Assembly: GCA_036675815.1 (NCBI GenBank)
Contig: JAKFEE010000055.1
Span: forward strand, 127,861-191,860
Source of the DNA: JAKFEE01 sp036675815
GTDB lineage: Bacteria > Pseudomonadota > Alphaproteobacteria > Rhodospirillales > Magnetospirillaceae
Direction of reading: 5' to 3'
DNA: 64,000 nt
This document shows, in pieces, positions 43,828 to 52,006 of the stretch. The notes below the pieces were generated by a model. That model did no database searches. It saw nothing but the letters and a program-made list of their open reading frames with translations, and was not told where the DNA came from. The translations under genes and the position numbers were made by a program. The stretch's first letter is position 1, and each line of letters begins with the position of its first letter.

Positions 43828-45030
43828 GTGACCGCCACGATTTTTCGCCCCACGGATGAACGGCAGGTCGAGGACGTGGTGGCCTGGGCCTGTGGCACAC
43901 GGACGCCGCTGGAAGTCGTCGGCGGCGGCAGCAAGCGGCGGCTGGGGCGCCCGGTGCAGGCGGCACACACATTGGAAACCGCGGCACTGTCGGGGCTCGA
44001 ACTCTACGAACCCAATGAATTGGTGATGACGGCCAAGGCGGGAACGCCGCTCGCCGAAATCGAAGCGATGCTGGCCGCACATGGCCAGCGGCTGGCGTTC
44101 GAGCCGCCCGATTATGGGCCGCTGCTCGGCGAGGCGGCCGGGCAGGGCACCATCGCCGGGGCCTTTGCCTGCAATCTGGGCGGACCGGTGCGGCTGTCGG
44201 CCGGTGCCGCGCGCGATCATATCCTGGGGGTGCGCTGCGTGTCGGGCCGAGGCGAGCCGTTCAAGGCCGGCGGTCGCGTGGTCAAGAACGTCACCGGGTT
44301 CGACTTGTCGAAGCTGGTGGCCGGCTCCTACGGCACGCTGGCGGTCATCACCGCCGTGTCGTTCAAGGTGGTGCCGCGCCCCGACAAGGCTCGCACCGTA
44401 CTTATCCACGGCCTGGATATGGCGACGGCGGTGCGCGCGATGACGCAGGCGCTGCAGAGCAGCCACGAGATTTCGGGAGCTGCATGCCTGCCACCGGCGC
44501 ATGCCGTTGCGTCGCCTGTTTCTTGCGTGGCCGAGGCCGGTGGCTCGATAACGGCGATCCGCCTCGAGGGGCCGGGTCCTTCGGTCGTTTACCGCTGTGC
44601 CGCCCTGCGCTCGGAGCTCGGCACGTTTGGTCATACCGAGGAATTGCATAGCGCCAATTCGGCTGCGCTTTGGCGCAGTATTCGCGACGTGCAGCCGTTT
44701 GTCGGCGACCCGCGCGCGGTCTGGCGGATAGCGGTGCCCCCTGCGGCCGCACCGTCATTGGTCGGAAGCATCGATGCCGAGTTCTTTTTCGATCGTGGCG
44801 GCGGCCAAGTCTGGGTGGCCGCCGCGGAGTCGGAAGGCGACGCCTTAACGGCAGCGGCGACCGTGGCCGGCGGTGCGGCAACGCTCGTTCGCGCTCCATC
44901 CGCCTTGCGCGCGCATGTCGATGTGTTCCAGCCGCTGGCCGAGCCGCTGCGGCTATTGACCCGGCGCGTGAAGGAGGCCTTCGATCCCCATCATATCCTC
45001 AATCCCGGCCGCATGTACCCCGGCCTCTGA
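43828..45030 (+). CDS. glcE: Glycolate oxidase subunit GlcE
   Basis: A 400-residue FAD-binding subunit. The GTG 43828 start is decided by a strong GGGAGG at 5-6 bases upstream, directly after the glcD stop; the open frame continues upstream into glcD but without a ribosome site. The domain has VVGGGSKRRLGRP, GTIAGAFACNLGGPVRLSAG and VVKNVTGFDLSKLVAGSYGT. Works with GlcD and GlcF. The end DPHHILNPGRMYPGL is conserved. Confidence 0.9.
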   Translation: MTATIFRPTDERQVEDVVAWACGTRTPLEVVGGGSKRRLGRPVQAAHTLETAALSGLELYEPNELVMTAKAGTPLAEIEAMLAAHGQRLAFEPPDYGPLLGEAAGQGTIAGAFACNLGGPVRLSAGAARDHILGVRCVSGRGEPFKAGGRVVKNVTGFDLSKLVAGSYGTLAVITAVSFKVVPRPDKARTVLIHGLDMATAVRAMTQALQSSHEISGAACLPPAHAVASPVSCVAEAGGSITAIRLEGPGPSVVYRCAALRSELGTFGHTEELHSANSAALWRSIRDVQPFVGDPRAVWRIAVPPAAAPSLVGSIDAEFFFDRGGGQVWVAAAESEGDALTAAATVAGGAATLVRAPSALRAHVDVFQPLAEPLRLLTRRVKEAFDPHHILNPGRMYPGL

Positions 45031-45039
45031 CGCGATCCG

Positions 45040-46320
45040 ATGCAAACCAATTTCACCCTCGCGCAACTTGCCGACCCCAAGGTCGCCGTCGCCGACACCA
45101 TCATCCGCAAATGCGTGCATTGCGGCTTTTGCACGGCGACATGCCCGACCTACGTGTTACGCGGCGATGAAAACGACAGCCCACGCGGCCGCATCTACCT
45201 GATCAAACAGACGCTGGAAAGCGGACAACCGCCGTCCGCAGCGGTGACCCTGCACGTCGACCGGTGCCTGTCCTGCCTGTCATGCATGACCACCTGCCCA
45301 TCGGGCGTGGATTACATGCACCTGATCGACATCGCGCGCACCCGTATCGAGGCCGGCTATCGACGGCCTTGGGCCGATCGGCTACTGCGGCGAATGCTCG
45401 GTGCCGTCCTGCCCCATCCCCGCCGGTTCCGCGCGGTGATGGTATTGGCCTGGATGGCGAAACCGCTGGGGCTGGTGCTGCCGCAGGGCCGGCTTGCGGC
45501 AATGCTCGCGCTGGCCCCGGTCGGCACGGCGGCAGCGCCGTTGCGGCCGCAGGTTTTCCCGGCGCAGGGGCAGCGGCGGATGCGGGTGGCGCTGCTGGCA
45601 GGGTGCGTCCAACAAGTCATCGCCGCCAACATCAATGCCGCGACCATTCGGCTGCTCACGCGCCACGGCTGTGAGGTCGTGATCGCCGCCGGCGCCGGGT
45701 GCTGCGGCGCCTTGACCCATCATCTCGGCCGCGAGGATGAGGCACGGTCGTTTGCCCGCCGAAATATCGCCGCGTGGTTGCGCGAACGCGACCGGCACGG
45801 TCTCGACGCCATCATCGTCAATGCTTCGGGTTGCGGCACGGTGCTCAAGGACTATGGCCACATGCTGCGCCAGGATCCGCACTGGGCCGAAGGAGCGGCT
45901 GCGGTGGCCGCCCTGGCCAAGGACGTCAGCGAAGTCATGGCAGCGCTGGGGCTGCAGCCGGGCGTGGTGGGCGAGGGCACGGTGGTCGCCTACCATGCTG
46001 CCTGCTCGCTGCAACATGGACAACGCATACGCCAGGCGCCGCAGACGCTGCTGAACGATGCCGGATTCGTCGTACGCGAACCCGCCGAGGGCCATCTGTG
46101 CTGTGGTTCGGCAGGCGTCTACAACATTCTCGAGCCGGTGATGGCGCGCCAACTGCGCGAGCGCAAGGCCGGCGCGATCGAGGACACCGGGCCGCAAATC
46201 ATCGCCGCCGGAAATGTCGGCTGCATTCTGCAGATTGCCGGCGGCACGCGCCTGCCGGTGGTGCATACGGTGGAGCTGCTCGACTGGGCTACCGGCGGCC
46301 CCCGCCCAAGCGGGCTATAA
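45040..46320 (+). CDS. glcF: Glycolate oxidase iron-sulfur subunit GlcF
   Basis: A 426-residue electron-transfer subunit. Two 4Fe-4S clusters are encoded: Cys25, 28, 31, 35 (CVHCGFCTATCP) and Cys76, 79, 82, 86 (CLSCLSCMTTCP). Two CCG domains follow, with AGAGCCGALTHHLG and HLCCGSAGVYN, typical of heterodisulfide-reductase-like subunits. Last gene of glcDEF. A weak stem (CCCAAGC / GCTTGGG, 46305-46330) spans the stop and may act as a terminator. Confidence 0.92.
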   Translation: MQTNFTLAQLADPKVAVADTIIRKCVHCGFCTATCPTYVLRGDENDSPRGRIYLIKQTLESGQPPSAAVTLHVDRCLSCLSCMTTCPSGVDYMHLIDIARTRIEAGYRRPWADRLLRRMLGAVLPHPRRFRAVMVLAWMAKPLGLVLPQGRLAAMLALAPVGTAAAPLRPQVFPAQGQRRMRVALLAGCVQQVIAANINAATIRLLTRHGCEVVIAAGAGCCGALTHHLGREDEARSFARRNIAAWLRERDRHGLDAIIVNASGCGTVLKDYGHMLRQDPHWAEGAAAVAALAKDVSEVMAALGLQPGVVGEGTVVAYHAACSLQHGQRIRQAPQTLLNDAGFVVREPAEGHLCCGSAGVYNILEPVMARQLRERKAGAIEDTGPQIIAAGNVGCILQIAGGTRLPVVHTVELLDWATGGPRPSGL

Positions 46321-46416
46321 CGGGCTTGGGTGGTATTTCCCTTAGGGGACTTCCCATCCATCCGCACCGGCGTGGCGTCCTTGGCGGGCAAGGAGCGACT
46401 CGCCACATGCCAGTCG

Positions 46417-46986
46417 ATGCTGCGGATCCTCATGGCTTTGCTGATGGCGCTTTCGGTCGCCGGCGCGTCCTGCTCGGAACGGCCGCCGCGGCAGGAGGCG
46501 CACGCCGCCGCAGACATGGATCAGCTGTTCCAGCGCCTGCAGAGCGCAGGCGATCCCCACGAAGCCCAGATGATCGAGGCGGCCATCCTGGCCGGATGGT
46601 CAAGCTCGGGGGATGTGCAGGTGGACGAGTTGATGCTCGAGGGGATCGAAGCCGTCAACGAGGCCGACATCGATGCCGCGCTTGCCGCCTTTGACCAAGT
46701 GGTGCGACGGGCGCCAAGGTTCGCCGAAGGCTGGAATATGCGCGCGATGGTGTATTGGCTGAGGGATGATTATGAGCCTGCCGTCGCCGATCTGTCGCAC
46801 GTGCTGATGATCGAGCCGCGCCACTACGTGGCCCTCAATCTGCTTGGGCGCATCTTCGTCGAGACTGGCGATCCACGTACGGCGGTGCGGGTCTTCGAGG
46901 AGGCGCTGAAGATCAACCCCTATCTCGAAGACGCGCTATTGCAGGTCGAAGAGCTGCGCGACGAGGTTGCCGGCTTGCCGATCTGA
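46417..46986 (+). CDS. Secreted TPR-repeat protein
   Basis: A 189-residue protein from ATG 46417, which begins with a signal peptide (MLRILMALLMALSVAGASCS). The Cys after AGAS could be lipidated, though the lipobox is imperfect. Residues about 80-180 contain two to three TPR-like repeats (IDAALAAFDQVVRRAPRFAE, then EPAVADLSHVLMIEPRHYVA and PRTAVRVFEEALKINPYLED). No clear ribosome site precedes 46417; a GTG at 46330 is an alternative. Probably a periplasmic protein-protein adaptor. Convergent with pyk. Confidence 0.7.
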   Translation: MLRILMALLMALSVAGASCSERPPRQEAHAAADMDQLFQRLQSAGDPHEAQMIEAAILAGWSSSGDVQVDELMLEGIEAVNEADIDAALAAFDQVVRRAPRFAEGWNMRAMVYWLRDDYEPAVADLSHVLMIEPRHYVALNLLGRIFVETGDPRTAVRVFEEALKINPYLEDALLQVEELRDEVAGLPI

Positions 46987-47014
46987 CGCGCGCGGGCTTC
47001 CGCAGCGACGCCGA

Positions 47015-48448
47015 TCAGTCGCCGCCGTCGCTGCCGCCGATCTTGGCGACCCGCAGGATATTGGTCGTTCCCGACCGGCCGAAGGGGACGCCGGCGGTGA
47101 TGACGATGCGTTCCCCCGTCTTGGCGAAGCCTTGCTCGCGCGCCTTGTCCTGCGCGACCGCGACCATCTCGCTGAAGCTGTGCACCTCGCCGGTCACGGT
47201 GCAGTGCGCGCCCCATGCCAGCGACAATTGCCGCGCGACCTGCAGGTCCGAGGTCAAGCTGACGATCGGCACATCGGGGCGCTCGCGTGCCGCCCGCAGC
47301 GTCGTCGACCCTGACGAGGTGAAGGTGACGATGGCGGCCGCCTCGAGCGTATGGGCCACCTGGCGAGCGGCGGCGCTGATGGCGTCACGGGTAGTGTTCT
47401 CCGGCTCGCACCGCGCGGCTTGGACGATCGAGCGGTAATGCTCGTCCGATTCCACGCGCTGGATGATGCGGTCCATCATTGCCACGGCGTCGGTTGGATA
47501 CTCGCCCACCGCCGTCTCGGCCGACAACATCACCGCATCGGCGCCGTCATAGATGGCGGTGGCGACGTCGGAGGCCTCGGCGCGAGTGGGGGCGGGGGCG
47601 CTGATCATCGATTCGAGCATCTGCGTGGCCACGACCACCGGCTTGCCGGCACGGCGGCAGCCATGAATGATGCGCTTTTGCAGGATGGGGACGTTTTCGG
47701 GCGGCACCTCCACGCCGAGGTCGCCGCGCGCGACCATGACGCCGTCGGAAAGCCCGATGATCTCTTCCAAATATTCGATGGCCGAGGGCTTTTCCAGCTT
47801 GGACATGATGGCGGCGCGGCCACCCACCAGGTCGCGCATCTGCGCGACGTCCTCGGGGCGCTGGACGAATGACAACGCCATCCAGTCGACCCCCATGTCC
47901 AAACCGAACTGCAGGTCCTGCAGGTCCTTTTCGGTGAGGGCCGAGATCGGCAGGACGACATTGGGAACGTTCACGCCCTTGTGGTTCGACAGCTCGCCAC
48001 CGGTGACGACCATGGTTTCGGCGAAATCGCCGCCATGATGTTCGACGCGCAGGCGCACGCGCCCGTCATTCAGCAGCAGCTCGGTGCCGACGCCGATGGC
48101 GGCGAAGATCTCGGGATGCGGCAGCTGTACGCGGGTGGAATCGCCCAGCTCGCCGGACAGGTCCAAGCGGAAGCGCTGGCCGGCGCGAACCGGGGCGCGA
48201 CCCTCCTTGAAATCACCGATTCGCAGCTTTGGCCCCTGCAGGTCGAAGAGCACGCCGACGGGACGGCGCAACTTCTTCTCGAGCTGGCGTATGGTGAAGA
48301 TCCGGTTGCGATGGTCGTCGGCACTGCCGTGGCTGGCGTTGAGGCGAAACACGTCGGCGCCGGCGGTGAACAGCGCCTCGATTGCCTGTGGCGACGACGT
48401 CGCCGGGCCCAGCGTGGCGATGATCTTCGCGTTCCTCAGTCTTCTCAT
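47015..48448 (-). CDS. pyk: Pyruvate kinase
   Basis: A 477-residue glycolytic enzyme that converts phosphoenolpyruvate and ADP to pyruvate and ATP. Signatures: KIIATLGPATSSPQAIEALF, VFRLNASHGSADDH, the active-site region MVARGDLGVEVPPENVPILQ and VVVATQMLESM. Full length with the C-terminal allosteric domain (VSLTSDLQVARQLSLAWGAH). Monocistronic, convergent with the TPR gene and 146 bases downstream of the GntR gene on the same strand. Confidence 0.95.
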   Translation of the reverse strand: MRRLRNAKIIATLGPATSSPQAIEALFTAGADVFRLNASHGSADDHRNRIFTIRQLEKKLRRPVGVLFDLQGPKLRIGDFKEGRAPVRAGQRFRLDLSGELGDSTRVQLPHPEIFAAIGVGTELLLNDGRVRLRVEHHGGDFAETMVVTGGELSNHKGVNVPNVVLPISALTEKDLQDLQFGLDMGVDWMALSFVQRPEDVAQMRDLVGGRAAIMSKLEKPSAIEYLEEIIGLSDGVMVARGDLGVEVPPENVPILQKRIIHGCRRAGKPVVVATQMLESMISAPAPTRAEASDVATAIYDGADAVMLSAETAVGEYPTDAVAMMDRIIQRVESDEHYRSIVQAARCEPENTTRDAISAAARQVAHTLEAAAIVTFTSSGSTTLRAARERPDVPIVSLTSDLQVARQLSLAWGAHCTVTGEVHSFSEMVAVAQDKAREQGFAKTGERIVITAGVPFGRSGTTNILRVAKIGGSDGGD

Positions 48449-48594
48449 GCGTCACCTCTGATCGAGCGTCGCAGCGGCGCGGCCTCCCTTAGGTGAGGGC
48501 GATCGTCGGCCGATGCAAATCGGGCGGGGAGTTTGTGCCAACCGCGCCTGATTGTCATCCGCTCAGGCACGGCGCGCGGGATGGCTTGGCCCAG

Positions 48595-49332
48595 TCAGTC
48601 CGGGGCCTGTCGTACCTGCTCGTTGCGCGCCGAATCGTAGCGTGCCAACACCCAGGTCAGGTGCTCGCGCATGGCGTTGCCGGCGGCCTCGCCGTCACGG
48701 TCGCAGATGCCTTGATAGATGGCCCGGTGGTGGGCGAGTATCTGGGCGTCCTCGATGGCCACGGCGAACAGCCGGTAGCGGTGGTAATCCAGGCTTTGGC
48801 GCAGGATGTCGCGAATGACGCCGACGATGTGGATGTAAATGGCCGAGCCCGACGCCTTCGCCACCGCCAGATGGAAGCGCATGTCGTTCTCGACCTTGTG
48901 CTGGCCGCGGCTGGCGTCATCCTGCATCGCCGCCAGCACGGTGGCCATTTCCGCCAGATGATCGGCCGTCGCGCGCTCGGCGGCGCGGCGTGCCGCCCAG
49001 ACTTCGAGGATCATGCGCAGTTCGGCCAAATCGTGCAGATTCTCATGATTCAGCCGCGCCAACTCGGTCAGCGCCGAATCCATCACGGCATCGGTGGCGA
49101 TGACCCGGGTGCCGCCGCCCTGGACGGCGGACAGGAAGCCTTGGGTTTTCAGGCGCTGCAAGGCCGCGCGTACCGATACGCGACTGACGCCCATCTGTTC
49201 CGCCAATTGCCGTTCGCCCGGCAGCCGTTGCCCGAGCGACAGGCTGCCGGAGGCGATCATTGCCATGACCTGATCCGCCACCCGATCGGAGACGCGGCCG
49301 CTGTCCTTGGCCGGGGCGATGGGAGACGACAT
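48595..49332 (-). CDS. FadR-subfamily GntR regulator
   Basis: A 245-residue regulator from ATG 49332. N-terminal GntR winged helix (LSLGQRLPGERQLAEQMGVS, then RVSVRAALQRLKTQGFLSAV) followed by an FCD effector domain with metal-binding residues in FHLAVAKASGSAIYIHIVGV and LAHHRAIYQGICDRDGEAA. The LldR/GlcC/PdhR group uses this arrangement and senses organic acids. It is the only GntR gene in the window, and the glcD operator at 42299 fits its expected site. Gene order to pyk suggests it might also act on central carbon. Confidence 0.88.
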   Translation of the reverse strand: MSSPIAPAKDSGRVSDRVADQVMAMIASGSLSLGQRLPGERQLAEQMGVSRVSVRAALQRLKTQGFLSAVQGGGTRVIATDAVMDSALTELARLNHENLHDLAELRMILEVWAARRAAERATADHLAEMATVLAAMQDDASRGQHKVENDMRFHLAVAKASGSAIYIHIVGVIRDILRQSLDYHRYRLFAVAIEDAQILAHHRAIYQGICDRDGEAAGNAMREHLTWVLARYDSARNEQVRQAPD

Positions 49333-49402
49333 TGCTTTGGGCTTCCTCGGTCGTGGCAGGCAGCATTGTTCCAAATCGCAAGGCGGCGCGTCAATGTCCT
49401 GC

Positions 49403-49423
49403 GTACGTTGCCAGTACGTTGCC
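49403..49423. repeat. Tandem 10-base repeat between the GntR gene and a secreted-protein gene
   Basis: GTACGTTGCC occurs twice, at 49403-49412 and 49414-49423, one base apart (11-base period, one helix turn). It lies in the 140-base spacer between divergent genes, 70 bases from the GntR start and 50 from the other. It could be an autoregulatory site. Confidence 0.5.
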
Positions 49424-49472
49424 CGGCACCAAACTTGCTGCTAGCTTGCCGGGGCAACAGGGGGCCGATGCC

Positions 49473-50063
49473 ATGCGCAAGTTTGTTTCTGCCACCGCTG
49501 TCGTCATGGTGTTGGCGCAACCTGCCGGGGCCGCGTCGGTGGCGGATAGCATCCATGCGGCAAACCAAGCCTACAGCCGCGGCGAGTTGCTGAAGGCGGC
49601 GGAGACCTTGCAGTCGGCGCTCGATGGCGTGCAGCAGGAGCTGTCGGCCGCCTTCTTGCCGCTGATGCCTCCGGCGCCGTCCGGCTGGCAGGCATTCGAG
49701 CCGCAGGCGGACGGCATGGGCATGGCCGGTGGCGGCCTGGTCGTGATGAAGGGGTATGAGAACGGCGACGCCTCGCTCAATGCAGCCATCATCATCGACC
49801 AGGAGGCGGTCGCGGGGATCGCCGAGATGCTGGCCAACCCGGCAGCGATCGGCGCCCAGCCCGGAATGAAGCGCGTCGCCCTCGATGCCGGCCCGGCGTT
49901 GATGCGCTGGGACGCCGAGGACCGCACGGGCGAGATCATGCTGGTGATCGGCGACAGCCTGCTTCTGCAGATCGTCGGCGACGGGCTCGAGCGGCCGGAG
50001 GTCCTGGTCGACATGATGAAGACCTGGCAAGTGGCGGCGATTCGCAAACAGGCCGGGCTATAG
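49473..50063 (+). CDS. Secreted hypothetical protein
   Basis: A 196-residue protein with a signal peptide (MRKFVSATAVVMVLAQPAGA, cleavage near AASVADS, residue 20-22). Start ATG 49473 follows GGGGG at 7-8 bases; a longer frame upstream has no such features. The mature part has a helical segment NQAYSRGELLKAAETLQSAL, then a Gly/Met-rich beta-type region (GMGMAGGGLVVMKGYENGDA). No family name recognised with certainty. Divergent from the GntR gene, so it may share its regulation. Confidence 0.7.
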   Translation: MRKFVSATAVVMVLAQPAGAASVADSIHAANQAYSRGELLKAAETLQSALDGVQQELSAAFLPLMPPAPSGWQAFEPQADGMGMAGGGLVVMKGYENGDASLNAAIIIDQEAVAGIAEMLANPAAIGAQPGMKRVALDAGPALMRWDAEDRTGEIMLVIGDSLLLQIVGDGLERPEVLVDMMKTWQVAAIRKQAGL

Positions 50064-50157
50064 CAGCAGTTCGGCCGTCGCCACCCCGTTCGACCCCATG
50101 CCCAACCCGGAGGCGCCGGCGACCTGCGCAGGTCCAGCCGATCAAGTCCGGCGGGGT

Positions 50158-50556
50158 TCAGCCAGTAATTCGGTGCAACTTGGCGTCGGCGTCCTTGAAG
50201 TGATCGCCGAACCAGTGGCGGAGCGTCTCGCGCAGGCTGTTCTGGTAATCGAAAGCCGGGTCGTTCCTCACCTGGGCGAGCACGGCCGAGATGTCGTCCA
50301 GCAGGGCCTCGTGCTCGCTCTTGTGCGCGGCATAGGCGGGGTAGCCCATGTCGCGCATCACCTTCTCTTCCAGGGCGAAATGGGCCGAGATTCCGGCATG
50401 GATCTCGCCCAGAACACCCTCGACCGCAGGCTTGTCGCGATGGATCGACGTGTCCCCATGCAAGTCGTTGATGGTCGCGATCAGATTGCGATGCTCGTAA
50501 TCCACCGACGCGATCCCGGTTTTGAATTGGTCGCGCCACTCGATCAAGGGTGCCAT
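50158..50556 (-). CDS. Bacteriohemerythrin
   Basis: A 132-residue hemerythrin, start at ATG 50556 with AAGGAG upstream. All seven di-iron ligands fit: His22, His59, Glu63, His78, His82, His119 and Asp124 (motifs VDYEHRNLI, HFALEEKVM, HKSEHEALL, HWFGDHFKDAD). Single-domain hemerythrins reversibly bind O2 and can deliver or buffer it. It follows the korAB-ferritin operon but after a strong terminator, so it is a separate unit. Many such genes are typical of magnetotactic and related Rhodospirillales. Confidence 0.93.
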   Translation of the reverse strand: MAPLIEWRDQFKTGIASVDYEHRNLIATINDLHGDTSIHRDKPAVEGVLGEIHAGISAHFALEEKVMRDMGYPAYAAHKSEHEALLDDISAVLAQVRNDPAFDYQNSLRETLRHWFGDHFKDADAKLHRITG

Positions 50557-50614
50557 GCCACGACTCCTTCGACGTTGCGAAGAGCTCAGTCTAGCGGGAG
50601 CGGAGCAATTGGCC

Positions 50615-50658
50615 AAAAAACAAAAACAAAAAGAAAGGCCCGAGTAGTTCCCGGGCCT
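50615..50658 (-). terminator. Terminator after the korAB-ferritin operon
   Basis: AGGCCCG and CGGGCCT (50636-50642 and 50652-50658 on the plus strand) form a 7-base-pair stem with a 9-base loop. On the minus strand it is followed by a long T-rich run (TTTCTTTTTGTTTTTGTTTT, opposite the A-rich tract at 50615-50636). A strong intrinsic terminator. Confidence 0.88.
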
Positions 50659-50663
50659 CGCAA

Positions 50664-51176
50664 TCAGTCGCCGACGGCCGGCGGATCGAGGTCGACATCC
50701 CAGTCGGGTGCCGGCGCCGGCGTCTTGGCCAGCCAATCCTCCAGCACCAACACGTGTTCCTGTTCTTCCGCAGCCATCTGCCGGGCGAGGCGCCTCACCT
50801 CGGCATCGGTACTGGCCGTGGCAACGCCGCGGTAGAATTCGAGGCCGCGGCGCTCGTTGTGCAGGGCCAGCTCCAAGCAGTGGTAAGGGGTCATCAGATA
50901 ATGAGTGCGTTCGACCTGCGCCACTTCCGGCCCCTCGGCCTCCCGCCACTGGAATTCCCACGGCTTGAAATGCGGCAGTGCGACGTCGCCAGCCCGCCCT
51001 TTCACCGCGTCCGCGTGCATTCGCGAGAACCCGGCCATCCGACGAAACAATTGGGCAACGTCCATGTTGTTGTGCACTTCCATGGAGTCCCCGAGCTCGT
51101 CGTAACGGTCCGCGGCTTCGTTCTCGAAGGCGAGGGCGTGGGCGAGGAAGGTGGCGACGTCGAAACTACCTGTCAC
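50664..51176 (-). CDS. Ferritin-like protein coupled to korB
   Basis: A 170-residue ferritin-superfamily protein. Start is GTG 51176, overlapping the korB stop (GTGA). Possible di-iron ligands: Glu18/Glu20 (FENEAADRY), His54 (SRMH), Glu108 (HNERRGLEFY) and Glu138/His141 (EEQEH). The second ExxH motif is complete, but the first reads SxxH, so one carboxylate may be missing. Resembles rubrerythrin-type domains, without a rubredoxin part. The tight coupling to korAB suggests that it protects the oxygen-sensitive enzyme or its iron supply. Confidence 0.75.
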   Translation of the reverse strand: MTGSFDVATFLAHALAFENEAADRYDELGDSMEVHNNMDVAQLFRRMAGFSRMHADAVKGRAGDVALPHFKPWEFQWREAEGPEVAQVERTHYLMTPYHCLELALHNERRGLEFYRGVATASTDAEVRRLARQMAAEEQEHVLVLEDWLAKTPAPAPDWDVDLDPPAVGD

Positions 51177-52003
51177 GCAACGAATTTCCTTTCGACCGCG
51201 TCGAGGTCCTTGACCGCCGGCTGGCTCGGATTGAACGGCTTGCGGTCACCAGCATAGAGTACGCCGGTCTGCATGCCGTTGTCCTTAGCCAAAATGGCGA
51301 AGGCCTCATCCGAAGAGGTAGCCGCGGCCAGCTTGCCGCGCTCGACGGTGTCCTTCCAGCCGCGCTGTTCCGAACGGAAGGTCACGCAGGGGCTGAGGAC
51401 CTGCACGAACGAGAAGCCCGGGTGCTGGATGGCCTCGGCGATCAGCTGGGCGACATGGTTCGGATCGCCCGAGAAGCCGCGGGCGACGAAATTGGCACCG
51501 CAGGACAGCGCCAGGTGCAGCGGCTGGATGGCGGTCACGCCCGACCCCTGGGGGGTCAGCTTGCTCCCGCACCAGTCGGGAGCGGTCGTCGGCGACGCTT
51601 GGCCCTTGGTCATGCCGTAGACCTGGTTGTCCATCAGCACATAGGTCATGTCGACATTGCGCCGGCAGGCATGCAGGAAGTGATTGCCGCCGATCGACAG
51701 GCCGTCGCCGTCGCCGCCGGTGGCGATGACGGTAATGTCGGGACGGGCCAGCTTGAGGCCAGCCGCCGCCGCCAGCGCGCGACCATGGACACCATGGTAG
51801 CCATAGACGTTGGTGTAGGCGGGCAGGCGCGACGAGCAGCCGATGCCGGAAACGACGGCGCAGTTCTCGGGCGGGATCTGCAACTCGGCCAACGCCTTGG
51901 TCATCGACGACAGCACCGAGTAGTCGCCGCAGCCGGGGCACCACACGGGCTTGATGTCGGACTTATAGTCTTTTGCGGAGTAGTTTTTCGTCACAGCGGT
52001 CAT
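51173..52003 (-). CDS. korB: 2-oxoglutarate:ferredoxin oxidoreductase beta subunit
   Basis: A 276-residue thiamine-diphosphate- and iron-sulfur-binding subunit. Cluster ligands Cys22 and Cys25 (WCPGCGDYSV) and Cys56 (GIGCSSR), with another Cys in LSPCVTF; TPP site GGDGDGLSIGGNHFLHACRR with MDNQVYGMTKGQ. Pairs with KorA to interconvert 2-oxoglutarate and succinyl-CoA plus CO2 with ferredoxin. Starts 3 bases after korA and overlaps the ferritin-like gene. Exact 2-oxoacid could differ, but the two-subunit form fits KorAB. Confidence 0.9.
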   Translation of the reverse strand: MTAVTKNYSAKDYKSDIKPVWCPGCGDYSVLSSMTKALAELQIPPENCAVVSGIGCSSRLPAYTNVYGYHGVHGRALAAAAGLKLARPDITVIATGGDGDGLSIGGNHFLHACRRNVDMTYVLMDNQVYGMTKGQASPTTAPDWCGSKLTPQGSGVTAIQPLHLALSCGANFVARGFSGDPNHVAQLIAEAIQHPGFSFVQVLSPCVTFRSEQRGWKDTVERGKLAAATSSDEAFAILAKDNGMQTGVLYAGDRKPFNPSQPAVKDLDAVERKFVA

Positions 52004-52006
52004 GGC

